This document shows positions 1-7,826 of a DNA stretch of 64,000 nt, in pieces. How positions within the stretch are numbered: the first letter of the stretch is position 1; every line of letters begins with the position of its first letter. The notes beneath the pieces are model-generated. The model was not told the DNA's origin. It ran no database searches and was given only the letters and a program-made list of their open reading frames with translations. Origin of the DNA: Acidobacteriota bacterium (lineage in GTDB: Bacteria; Acidobacteriota; Terriglobia; UBA7540); contig SCRD01000012.1 of assembly GCA_004298155.1 (NCBI GenBank), forward strand, positions 434,001-498,000, in the 5' to 3' direction. A program made the translations under genes and the position numbers.

Positions 1-1675
1 TCTCTGCTTGTGGACACTCCACTTTCGGCGCCGATTTCCATTTTCGGTCTTCGAGAATCGCAAAACTGATCCCGCCCCATTGAAGGTGCGTGTAGTAGAC
101 CATTATTCCCTGCTGGATTGGCGTCACATCAAAGGGATCCGGTAGGTGTGAGGTCTGAGTTCGCTGGGCCATGTTCACCCATCGCGCTGGCATCTTGTAG
201 CCGCCCGAATCCTGGCTCGCATCCCCTTCCAAGGGCAGACCAGGATCAGTCGCCTTGCCACCACATCCCCAGATGTTGCCGTGGAACATGTCGTGGTCGT
301 CCGGCATGCAAACCGACGGGATGTGTCGCGTCAGGTCGCGAGTGGCCCAACCGAAGAGGAACCACTTGCGAAGGTAGTCGTGCATCGAGGGAACCAGCAG
401 TTCCGGATCGCGCGTCTCCATCACCCCAAAGCCGCCCACCGGCTCATAAACCTGGTCGCCTGTCCAGAACAGCACGTCCGGCTTGTGCCAGCCCAGGTGC
501 CGGACAAACTCGGCGTGCGGAAAACCCATGTCCCACATGCAGGTCAGCAGGCCCACCGTGATTTCATTTTGTCCCTTGGGGTCCTTGCGGATTGTCCCTT
601 CATATGTGTACTGGCGAAGCTTCCCGCTGGCATCCGGCAGGACGTAAAACAACCGGTAGGCATGATCTTTCGAGTCGTTCCATGCGGGCACCCGGAATAC
701 CGCGTTCCAAGCGTCCGGATCCAGTTCCGCCGTTGCAATCGCCTTCCAGCGGTTCCCACCGTTGCGTATTTCGAGCCGTATTTCTTTTGGCGCGTTGCCC
801 ATCGGCGGGCATTGCACAGAAAGCTTCAACACCCCACGGCTCACGGTGTAAAGCGCGAACAAGATGGGCCCGAACGTGTGGTTCACGTGCCCATCAACCT
901 TATTGCCGTCAACTATCCAGTCGGCAAACCAGAACCGCACGTTCCCTCCCCGCTCCTGCTTGGGAGGATAGAACGCGTAGCCCGTCAGATTGCCGAGCGG
1001 CTTCGGTGTCGGCTCGACCTTCCCAGAACTTGACACGAGCGCCACGCCGCCTTCCAGCCAACCGCCCTGAACCTGCCTCGTGACTTCTGCCAGTGTTTTT
1101 CCTATCGTATCTTCTGCGCGGAGAGTTACGGCATAGCGACCGCCCGAAGGTTGTGCATTAAGATTAAGGCGTAGCTCCTGGTTCAGCTTTACGCGCGGCG
1201 TTGACGTTTTAACTTCGCCAATGAAAAGCTTCCCTTCAGCCGTAATGCCCGCATTCAATCCGCGGCCGTGGATTGCTCTTGCCCGATAGTCGTCCACAAA
1301 GCTTTTGATGCCCAGTCGAAATCCAGCATAACCCTCATCCAGGTCTTCCGAATCCTCCATCCGCCCAACCCTCACGCTCATTGCGAGGGTTCCTTCTCGG
1401 CTGGAAACATCATGCGTCAGCAGAAATACGTTGCGGTCACCGCCTGCTCCAATGCACTCGAGACGACCGTTCCGAATGCGCCAATCCTCCAGCGGGTTGG
1501 CCCAGTATTCGGGCCCCGCCCAGGGGCGCTCGGCCTGTGGGGGCCAGGCACTGCGAAAAACGTTCTCGCCAGCCGCAACGGCCTGCGAGGGTCCCAGCAG
1601 CGAAACGGCTGTGGCTCCCAACGCAGCCCCGCTCGACCGCTTCAGGAACGATCTCCGGTCAATTCGTCGGCCCAT
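1..1675 (-). CDS. PhoD-like metallophosphatase, Tat-exported, C-terminus cut by window edge
   Basis: The frame is open from the ATG at 1675 down to base 1 (558 codons, no stop), so the C-terminus lies outside the window. The N-terminus carries a twin-arginine signal (DRRSFLKRS, then an Ala/Leu-rich stretch ending in AVAA), so the product should fold in the cytoplasm and act in the periplasm. Around residue 407 is a metallophosphatase-type GDQVYE, and around 460 PDDHDMFHGN, resembling the metal-binding motifs of the PhoD alkaline phosphatase/phosphodiesterase superfamily. The first 350 residues look like a beta-rich accessory domain. It is probably last in the minus-strand run from 4979. The phosphate-ester or phosphodiester substrate is inferred from family only. 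Confidence 0.8.
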   Translation of the reverse strand, partial: MGRRIDRRSFLKRSSGAALGATAVSLLGPSQAVAAGENVFRSAWPPQAERPWAGPEYWANPLEDWRIRNGRLECIGAGGDRNVFLLTHDVSSREGTLAMSVRVGRMEDSEDLDEGYAGFRLGIKSFVDDYRARAIHGRGLNAGITAEGKLFIGEVKTSTPRVKLNQELRLNLNAQPSGGRYAVTLRAEDTIGKTLAEVTRQVQGGWLEGGVALVSSSGKVEPTPKPLGNLTGYAFYPPKQERGGNVRFWFADWIVDGNKVDGHVNHTFGPILFALYTVSRGVLKLSVQCPPMGNAPKEIRLEIRNGGNRWKAIATAELDPDAWNAVFRVPAWNDSKDHAYRLFYVLPDASGKLRQYTYEGTIRKDPKGQNEITVGLLTCMWDMGFPHAEFVRHLGWHKPDVLFWTGDQVYEPVGGFGVMETRDPELLVPSMHDYLRKWFLFGWATRDLTRHIPSVCMPDDHDMFHGNIWGCGGKATDPGLPLEGDASQDSGGYKMPARWVNMAQRTQTSHLPDPFDVTPIQQGIMVYYTHLQWGGISFAILEDRKWKSAPKVECPQAE

Positions 1676-1806
1676 TGGTCAATTTCTCCTCATCGCAAAA
1701 GGTGCTCAAATCAAATCGCAACACATAGATCTTTATCAACCCAACAGGAGCTCACCGACCAGACGGAAAATGCGTATTCAAAGGTGAGCGGCTCCTTCGC
1801 TTGTGA

Positions 1807-2721
1807 TCAGCTCTCCGCAATCAGTTTCTTGAGGTAAGCCATGTCTTCCCGGATTTCCTGATCGCGCTCCTCGCGGCCCAGCACCGGCTCAATGGTAATA
1901 GGCCCTGTGTACCCGAGCTTCTTCAGGCCTGGAATCAGCCGCGGCCATTCCACCTTGCCATGCCCGCAGGCAACCTGCCGCCCCAGATAGCGGGGACTGG
2001 TCGGATAAAATCCATCCTTGGCGTGAACACCAATCACGTACTTCCCAATCACATCGAGCGCGTCCGCAGGGCTGCCCTTCCCATAAAGTATTAGGTTGGC
2101 CGCGTCCAGGACTACTTTCACGTTGTCCATTCCGGTGTCAAGAATCGTCCTCAAGAGAGTTACTGGCGTCTCCTGGCCTGTCTCGTTCACGAAAACCTGC
2201 CCGTTCGCCTTGCAGTGCGCCGCGACCTCCTGGACCGCCTTTACCGTGGGTTCGTACAACGGGTCGCTGGGTACTTCCGGAATGTAGCCCCACTGGTTGA
2301 AGGTAACCGGAATGTCCAGACGCTTGGCAAAATCGGAAGCTCGCTTGAGATGGTCAACTCGCTGCGCCCGATAGGGCGAAGCCACCAGCCCGTAAGTCAC
2401 AGGGCCGTCATAGAGATCATACTTCTGCTCGCCCGGCCCTGAAGAAACCAACGCCGTGGCCTCGATTCCATTGTGATTGAGCGCCGCACGCAGCCGCTTG
2501 GCCATGGTGGGGGAAAAGTTCGAGGTACTTACGTGAACCGTAGGAATTGCGAATCCCCGAACATACGCCATTACTTCTTCTGGTTCGCTAGTCGCGCTTA
2601 CAAGCAATCCCATCTTCATGGGGTCCGGCTCCGCAGCCCTTGCCCCTCCGAAATTTCCCACACTCCCGACAGCGGCCGCGGCTGCCGCCTGCATGAAACC
2701 TCTCCTGGTCAGGTTTTCCAT
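1807..2721 (-). CDS. Sugar phosphate isomerase/epimerase-like TIM barrel, Tat-exported
   Basis: This is a protein of about 304 residues from the xylose-isomerase-like TIM-barrel (AP endonuclease 2) superfamily. I chose the ATG at 2721 because a strong GGAGGGG ribosome site precedes it and it places a Tat signal (TRRGFMQAAAAAAVGS) at the extreme N-terminus; the longer frame to 2847 adds an unlikely leader. A metal-ligand set is visible in order: Glu in FVNETGQE, Asp in VVLDAANL, His in IGVHAKDG and Glu in ITIEP. Exported members are common in Acidobacteriota and Planctomycetota sugar loci and isomerise or epimerise keto-sugars. It sits 131 bases before the PhoD-like gene and 251 after the hydrolase gene, on the same strand. 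Substrate unknown. Confidence 0.85.
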   Translation of the reverse strand: MENLTRRGFMQAAAAAAVGSVGNFGGARAAEPDPMKMGLLVSATSEPEEVMAYVRGFAIPTVHVSTSNFSPTMAKRLRAALNHNGIEATALVSSGPGEQKYDLYDGPVTYGLVASPYRAQRVDHLKRASDFAKRLDIPVTFNQWGYIPEVPSDPLYEPTVKAVQEVAAHCKANGQVFVNETGQETPVTLLRTILDTGMDNVKVVLDAANLILYGKGSPADALDVIGKYVIGVHAKDGFYPTSPRYLGRQVACGHGKVEWPRLIPGLKKLGYTGPITIEPVLGREERDQEIREDMAYLKKLIAES

Positions 2722-2972
2722 CGCCCCTCCATGACCTTTATTTCCCGCTGAATCTTTTACCCGAATCGGGTGGCGCATTTTCAATTCCCCCGGGGGTTGC
2801 CGAACGTCTGCCGATGCTCTTTTACTATCTTGGATTGAATTTATCAATGACCTGAAAGCCTGCTGGCAGAGGTGTCATACCTCTAAGTCTCAGCTTCCAA
2901 AATTTCTGCCGGAGCACGTCATCTAACCTGAGCAATCCCAATTCCGGATGCTCCCTTTCCGGGCATCTCGTA

Positions 2973-4979
2973 CTACTGTTTTGCGGCGGTCAAGTTCACA
3001 TAATCCGTTTCCGTCACAGTGGCAGGCTCGGCCATGGCCTTCAGAATATCCAGGTCGAAGTCCTTGTAGAGGTCCAAACAGAACACGTCAGGCACTTCTT
3101 CCGACTTAACCGATTTATCGAGAAGCTCCACTAAGGTGTGTATCCCCTGGTGAATGGCAATACTGCGGAACAGGCGTGGTTGCAATGCTCCCGCCACCAA
3201 CGACACCAACTGCATCCGGTAACCCGAACTCTCAAGGCTAAGCTCTGAAGGGTGCCACTTCTGGGCTGCCCACTCCGTGATCGCGATCAACTGCGCCGCC
3301 TCCAGACCCAGCGGCGGCGCGCCAACTGCCGTCATCATATAACCGAGGCTTCCTACGTCATCTTTCAAGGGGTTCGCATCGCCGGTAAATAGAATAGAAA
3401 GGGCCAGCACCTGTTTGCCAGTGTCCACAAGGTTGGCAGCTTCAGGCACATGGTCGCCTACCTGTTCGTCCACCCCTGGCCGCCCTTTGTCATTCACCAT
3501 CACAACCATTGGTGCGCTTTCTGGCGTCCAGGTGGATTTTGTCCAGACACCTGTGGCGCTCAATCCGTTGCTGAGCATGAACCGGAAAGAAATAGATTCG
3601 ACCGTGCTGTGGTTTGTGTTCGCCACATACCACGGCTGCTCCACCTTGACAGGCCTATAGCGCGCTACCCTGGCAAGAGATGCCCGCCGAGTTTTGGCCC
3701 ACTCCGAGCGCGCGGCAGACATCGATGGGATGGGCGCGTGCTGGATTCTTGAGGCGAATTGCCTAGCCAGCGCAAGAATGGTCAGGTTGTCTGCCGGCAC
3801 TCCGGAAGCAAGCTCGGTGTAGCTTTTGACGTACTTCTCCACTGGGATCTCGTCGGGTTTTTCTGGAAGGTCAAACCATTTTGAGAGAAAGCGGTAAGCT
3901 TGCTGCCGATTGTCTTGTTGGTAGTTGTGCGCTGAGACCTGAGTATCCTGATGAAATTGGAGCGCGTCCTGCTTGCCATACAGTGCATAGAAAGGTCTAA
4001 TTGCATCGTAGATGTCGGGTTTCACCAGCGGGGCGCGAAAGCAGCACGAATCTTCGGCGTTATTGATCTCAAGCGTCGGCTTTGGCGCTCGAATGGCAAC
4101 AAACGTCTGGTAGCCCTGGCCATCCAGCAGCCCCGGTGCCAGCTGTTCGTAATCTCCCGGCTCACCAGGCAGCCGCTCCAGCCGACCGTTGAGCGAATCA
4201 AACCCAGCCACCGGAATAGACACCTCAACCCTTGGATCAAGAGCGCTGAGCATAATGGTCTGATAGCCGCCGCCAGAAAGGCCCGTCACGGCAATTCGAC
4301 TTCTATCCACATGCGGATCGTCATAAAGAAAATCAAGCCCGCGGCGCATGGCCAGGTAAAACAAGCCCACGCCGTTCACGCCAACCAGATCCAGGTCTGA
4401 GCCGTAATAGTGCGAGTTGTCAGCCGTCCGTAGCTCCCCCATATCGATAAAGGCGATGCTCAAAGCAACCATCCCGCGCAGCGCCTGGTTGATGCAGAGC
4501 TTCTGTTCAAAAGGCTCGGACTTGCCGGTTGGAAAGTGACCCAACACATCCAGGACTGCGGGCGCTTTCCCCTCGAGATTTTCCGGCTCGTACAAAACAG
4601 CGGTAGAATAAAAACCAGGCACCACCTCATAACGAAACTTCCGCAGCCGATATCCCGCTCCGGCTGGCACGGGTACTGCTCCCATATCTTCGAACTTCGG
4701 AGCAGAATCCACCCAGTCTTTTGGCCACCCATGATAAACGACGTCGTTCACTACATGCTGGCGGATACGATTTGCTTCTGCCGCCCATTCCGCTGAGCTC
4801 GTGGGGCTCGGAAGTTCGGGCATGTGACCCATCAGGAACTGTTGCATCTGAAAAGTGACAACCTCAGGCGACTGCAACTGATTCGTCAGAAATTCATCTA
4901 CCATCCTTTGGGCGCTCTGCGCCATGGCAAATGTGTTGCCCAGCAGAACAAACGCTATCAAGAGAAGCTTGGATTTCAT
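2973..4979 (-). CDS. Secreted two-lobed alpha/beta hydrolase (acetyl xylan esterase/dienelactone hydrolase-like)
   Basis: The 668-residue product begins with a Sec signal peptide (KSKLLLIAFVLLGNTFAMA). The first half is an alpha/beta hydrolase with the nucleophile elbow GLSGGGYQ, putting the catalytic Ser near residue 235, and resembles acetyl xylan esterase or dipeptidyl-peptidase-type hydrolases. The second half (about 480-640) repeats features of an alpha/beta hydrolase core, but where an elbow would be expected it reads LESSGYRMQ, so it may be a degenerate, non-catalytic lobe. A role in deacylating plant or microbial polysaccharides in the periplasm is inferred. It leads the minus-strand run of exported enzymes down to the left window edge. 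Confidence 0.8.
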   Translation of the reverse strand: MKSKLLLIAFVLLGNTFAMAQSAQRMVDEFLTNQLQSPEVVTFQMQQFLMGHMPELPSPTSSAEWAAEANRIRQHVVNDVVYHGWPKDWVDSAPKFEDMGAVPVPAGAGYRLRKFRYEVVPGFYSTAVLYEPENLEGKAPAVLDVLGHFPTGKSEPFEQKLCINQALRGMVALSIAFIDMGELRTADNSHYYGSDLDLVGVNGVGLFYLAMRRGLDFLYDDPHVDRSRIAVTGLSGGGYQTIMLSALDPRVEVSIPVAGFDSLNGRLERLPGEPGDYEQLAPGLLDGQGYQTFVAIRAPKPTLEINNAEDSCCFRAPLVKPDIYDAIRPFYALYGKQDALQFHQDTQVSAHNYQQDNRQQAYRFLSKWFDLPEKPDEIPVEKYVKSYTELASGVPADNLTILALARQFASRIQHAPIPSMSAARSEWAKTRRASLARVARYRPVKVEQPWYVANTNHSTVESISFRFMLSNGLSATGVWTKSTWTPESAPMVVMVNDKGRPGVDEQVGDHVPEAANLVDTGKQVLALSILFTGDANPLKDDVGSLGYMMTAVGAPPLGLEAAQLIAITEWAAQKWHPSELSLESSGYRMQLVSLVAGALQPRLFRSIAIHQGIHTLVELLDKSVKSEEVPDVFCLDLYKDFDLDILKAMAEPATVTETDYVNLTAAKQ

Positions 4980-5544
4980 GGATTCTCCGTAGTATTTCGA
5001 GTTGTTTTGCGCTTTTAGCCTATGGGCGCACAGTAAGCATGCTCAAAACGTTTGGCCTTGTTCTTTGATTTAATCCTTAACAGCCGTGACAGCATAACTC
5101 AGTTTGCCCCTCGGTTCCACCGGAACAAACCAACGAACAGGAGTGAAGTATGTTGGTTGGCTGGATGGCGGTGTATAGGCCTGCACCGCGCTGGGATGCG
5201 CACATCTAAGCACAATAGCGCCATATCGCTAGGCAATTGTTCTTTCCTTGAGTGCACTCCGAATCAGTTCGGCTTCTCTCCTGGCATTCTGGAGGCTGAG
5301 CTTGAACAGCATGACGCGGCCTTCCTGGTCTGAGTCCATGATCCTTGTCGGGCGACAACACGAGACCCACTTAGAGGCTGCGTGCAGAAAGACAGGCCTT
5401 AGCACAAGCAGGCCGCCATACCGCCATATCTCCCACATTGCTTGGGGGGCCGACCCTTTTCGGCAAGATTAAAAATCATGGGAGACGTGTCAAACCAGCT
5501 GGGCAAATGAAGGGCTGGTGAAGCAATAAGTTGTTCTCGGGGAA
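4980..5544. other. Intergenic stretch without a supportable gene
   Basis: These 565 bases separate the hydrolase start from the receiver stop and should hold the promoter of the hydrolase run. The only minus-strand frame of note (5229-5438, 69 codons) has no recognisable family and no good ribosome site. A short AAACGTTT palindrome near 5046 resembles a half-length LacI-type operator but is too short to call. Confidence 0.5.
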
Positions 5545-5955
5545 TCAGGGCTGGAATTCCTGGGACAGAGGAGCAATTTGCAGGAGGGCACGGAGACGCC
5601 CCGCGAGATCAAGCTTCAACCGACTTCGTCGAACCTGGAGCAGGAAGAAGCGCTCAACCAAGTCCAGTGTTGTCTTGTCGTCCGCCTCTCCGGTTATCAC
5701 CAGGACCCTCCCCACCAGGCTTGGCCGTATGTCATGGATACCGGAAACCACTTCATCGAAAGGCATTGCGGAACTTCTCAGATCCAGGAGAACCGCATCA
5801 AAGTCTTCATAGCGTACCATCGCCAGCGCTTGCCGCCCGTCAGCCACCACTTCGCCGTGGCAGCCCAGATTGTTAACCAGTGCCCGGAGGACTTCCCTGG
5901 CCACCGGTTCGTCCTCGATTAGAAGTACTTTGCGGTCTTTGGATCCAGCTTTCAT
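5545..5955 (-). CDS. Stand-alone response-regulator receiver with altered C-terminal switch residue
   Basis: The product is a single CheY-like receiver domain of about 136 residues with no output domain. The acidic pair E14/D15, the phospho-acceptor D58 (VLLDLR) and the switch Thr T88 (VITGE) are present. The invariant Lys of the usual K-P pair after beta-5 is replaced: the region reads RFFLLQVRRS, with Gln near 107. ATG at 5955 is preferred over the TTG 18 bases upstream. It follows the small membrane protein gene by 31 bases, so the two are probably co-transcribed. No kinase is adjacent. It may signal by protein contact or be an atypical receiver in which phosphorylation is altered. Confidence 0.8.
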   Translation of the reverse strand: MKAGSKDRKVLLIEDEPVAREVLRALVNNLGCHGEVVADGRQALAMVRYEDFDAVLLDLRSSAMPFDEVVSGIHDIRPSLVGRVLVITGEADDKTTLDLVERFFLLQVRRSRLKLDLAGRLRALLQIAPLSQEFQP

Positions 5956-5986
5956 CGTAAGTTCAAATTCCAATTTTGGGTCGCAC

Positions 5987-6451
5987 TTAAATCTGATGGC
6001 CGGCAGCGATTCCGGGCACAGTCGCGGAGATTACTCTTTCCCCAACCAGATTTGCAAAATGGTGCAGTATAACCGTAAGTTTCAGTACGCCTTGACCTTC
6101 GTGGAAATGGAAGGCAAACCGGACGGGGAGCATTAGGAGCAGGATTCGAAAATAACTTATCAGTAGTCTCTCATGCCATGAGAAATAGCGCTGTTTCGGA
6201 TTTCCGTTCTTCAGCAGGTACTTGAGAGTGAGGTAATCAGACTTTAAAGCCAGCTGTATCTGGGGATAAGCGACACCTACGCCGGCCATAATCGCCTGCT
6301 GTAAATGAGGGAATTCCAGATCAATGGAGTTAAGAACATCCTGAAAATAAGAGTGGCTGAACTCGCGTCGCAGCACTTTTTCACACAACGTCTGGACGTA
6401 GAAAATGAACAACGCCGTTGAGAAAACCAGGATCACAATAGAAGAAATCAT
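5987..6451 (-). CDS. Hypothetical membrane protein
   Basis: This is a 154-residue protein that I do not recognise. It starts with one clear hydrophobic segment (residues 2-20, SSIVILVFSTALFIFYVQTL), followed by a soluble helical portion rich in Leu, and a second less certain hydrophobic stretch near 93-112 (LLISYFRILLLMLPVRFAF). The arrangement suggests an inner-membrane anchor with a cytoplasmic domain. It lies just upstream of the stand-alone receiver on the same strand, so a small sensory or regulatory pair is possible, but nothing in the protein itself shows this. Confidence 0.6.
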   Translation of the reverse strand: MISSIVILVFSTALFIFYVQTLCEKVLRREFSHSYFQDVLNSIDLEFPHLQQAIMAGVGVAYPQIQLALKSDYLTLKYLLKNGNPKQRYFSWHERLLISYFRILLLMLPVRFAFHFHEGQGVLKLTVILHHFANLVGERVISATVPGIAAGHQI

Positions 6452-6835
6452 CAGCCGACCCCTAGCCTCTTGAAATCTTACTTCTCACCACAGCCACTAT
6501 CGTACCGGGCATTGCTTTCCCCAGCAATGTTACGAAGGTACTGGCAACAGCCCGTCCATCATGAGTTTTTCTATCGACGTACTTACCATGTTACATGCGA
6601 AACGACCGACCGCACGTTAGACTTCTCTAACGTGCCTTAACCACAGATACCTGCCAGATGTCACCCAGATATGAAATGATGAACGGAGCCACGCCCCGAA
6701 AGAACTTGTCAACATGGCACCTCCACAAGTGCCCTGCGAACGCCTTGCGGGCTGATATTCCAATAACTTAAGGGGGTGATCAGGCAACGTGATTATCCTG
6801 TTTGTGGGCGAACACCCTTATTCCACAAAGAGGTC
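6452..6835. other. Intergenic stretch with two short hairpins
   Basis: No gene is visible between the hypothetical membrane protein and the P450 remnant. The stretch holds a perfect 7-bp inverted repeat (CATTGCT/AGCAATG, 6510-6529, loop of six) and the longer one listed separately at 6612-6635. The remainder may include eroded 3' sequence of the cytochrome P450 pseudogene, but no haem-binding Cys motif can be found here in any frame. Confidence 0.5.
6612..6635. repeat. Perfect inverted repeat, 9-bp arms
   Basis: GCACGTTAG at 6612-6620 is mirrored exactly by CTAACGTGC at 6627-6635 with a six-base spacer. No T-run follows on either strand, so it is not an obvious intrinsic terminator. It could be an operator for the downstream minus-strand membrane protein/receiver pair or a transcript hairpin between the decayed P450 and that pair. 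Confidence 0.6.
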
Positions 6836-7658
6836 TCAATGTGAGGGAAGGCAGGATTTCAACCTTGGCATCGGGAGCCAGTTCACAGTCTCCGTCTGCT
6901 TATTCAGTGCCAACAGGTACAAAGTCCACGGGAGACTAACTGCATTGGTTCCGTGGCAAGCAAGAAGTAGCGTCATCATCTCATCCCGCAATTCCTTGTC
7001 GCTTATCGGGGGCCGTCAGAGTGGCACATCCTGAGCACGCTCCCGGGCAAATCGCACGAGCCGACCAGGCTCACGCCCCGTTCCCGGGTGATGGAATAGA
7101 AAACATCATCCAATTTTCGTATTCCTCGGCGTACACGGCGACTGACAGGAAGAGGAAGCCACTCAGACACAATAAGAGAAATGCTTGCGTGCCACCTGAA
7201 TTTCTCCATCATTGATTGCAGGCCAACCGCGATGTCATTGGCTCTGTCCAGGATAGTTGTTCCAAAAAACATCCGTGAAGTGCAGTCAACCGTTACCGTT
7301 CCATATTCAACCATGTTTTCATGGTGAAAGGCTGGCTGCGCGAGCTTTCGTTGCCGCCGCCATGTCTCGCCTTCTGCGGTCAACAAACCTTCGCCCATAA
7401 CGTAAACCAACACACGGTAATCGCGTGACTTCACAAAATTGGACTGGTTGGCACAAGGACGTATTCTATATAGTCAGGATGAACGAGCATGCAGATTGGA
7501 ACGCCAAAGAACCTGAAGAACGCTGTATCACTGTACTCGCGGGCACATCTCTCCAGATAACCCATCCAATCCCGGGGAAGATCCAATGCATTCTCCGCAA
7601 GAAGCCGGCCAGGCGGTCCTGGCGGGAGATTTAGGGAAGAAGATTTCTTTTGTGTCAC
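6836..7658 (-). pseudogene. Decayed cytochrome P450
   Basis: Pieces of one P450 appear in order in different frames. From a GTG at 7658 the first piece has the proline-rich hinge (LPPGPPGR) and a run ending EYVLV. After a frameshift near 7440-7455 comes the C-helix region (GLLTAEGETWRRQRKLAQPA), then a piece that appears to lack about 35 residues, and the loop before the I-helix. After a second frameshift near 7005 the I-helix follows (LRDEMMTLLLACHGTN where functional P450s have A-G-H-E-T-T). The frame stops at 6836. The ExxR and haem Cys regions are absent. Two frameshifts, internal loss, a changed oxygen-binding motif and a missing haem ligand make a true pseudogene much more likely than sequencing error. 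Confidence 0.9.
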
Positions 7659-7826
7659 AGGTCCCGCCGCAATTTGACCAATCTAATCCGGAATGGTTAA
7701 CGTCATTTTGACACTTTCAGCTCGTCTTGCTTCTTTTTCTGAAGAGGGCTTCACTTTTCTCGACGAAGTTCACTCGCTTCATATGGAAGGAAGAAAACAG
7801 GCTACGGAATTCTCCGACATCAACAC

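Noticed and set aside
281-1033. 250-residue plus-strand frame and its neighbours at 118-1083
   Set aside because: They are antisense shadows of the PhoD-like gene open to the left edge; no family resemblance and unlikely residue use.
5229-5438. 69-codon minus-strand frame
   Set aside because: No ribosome site, no family pattern, and Trp/Cys-rich start; cannot be distinguished from chance.
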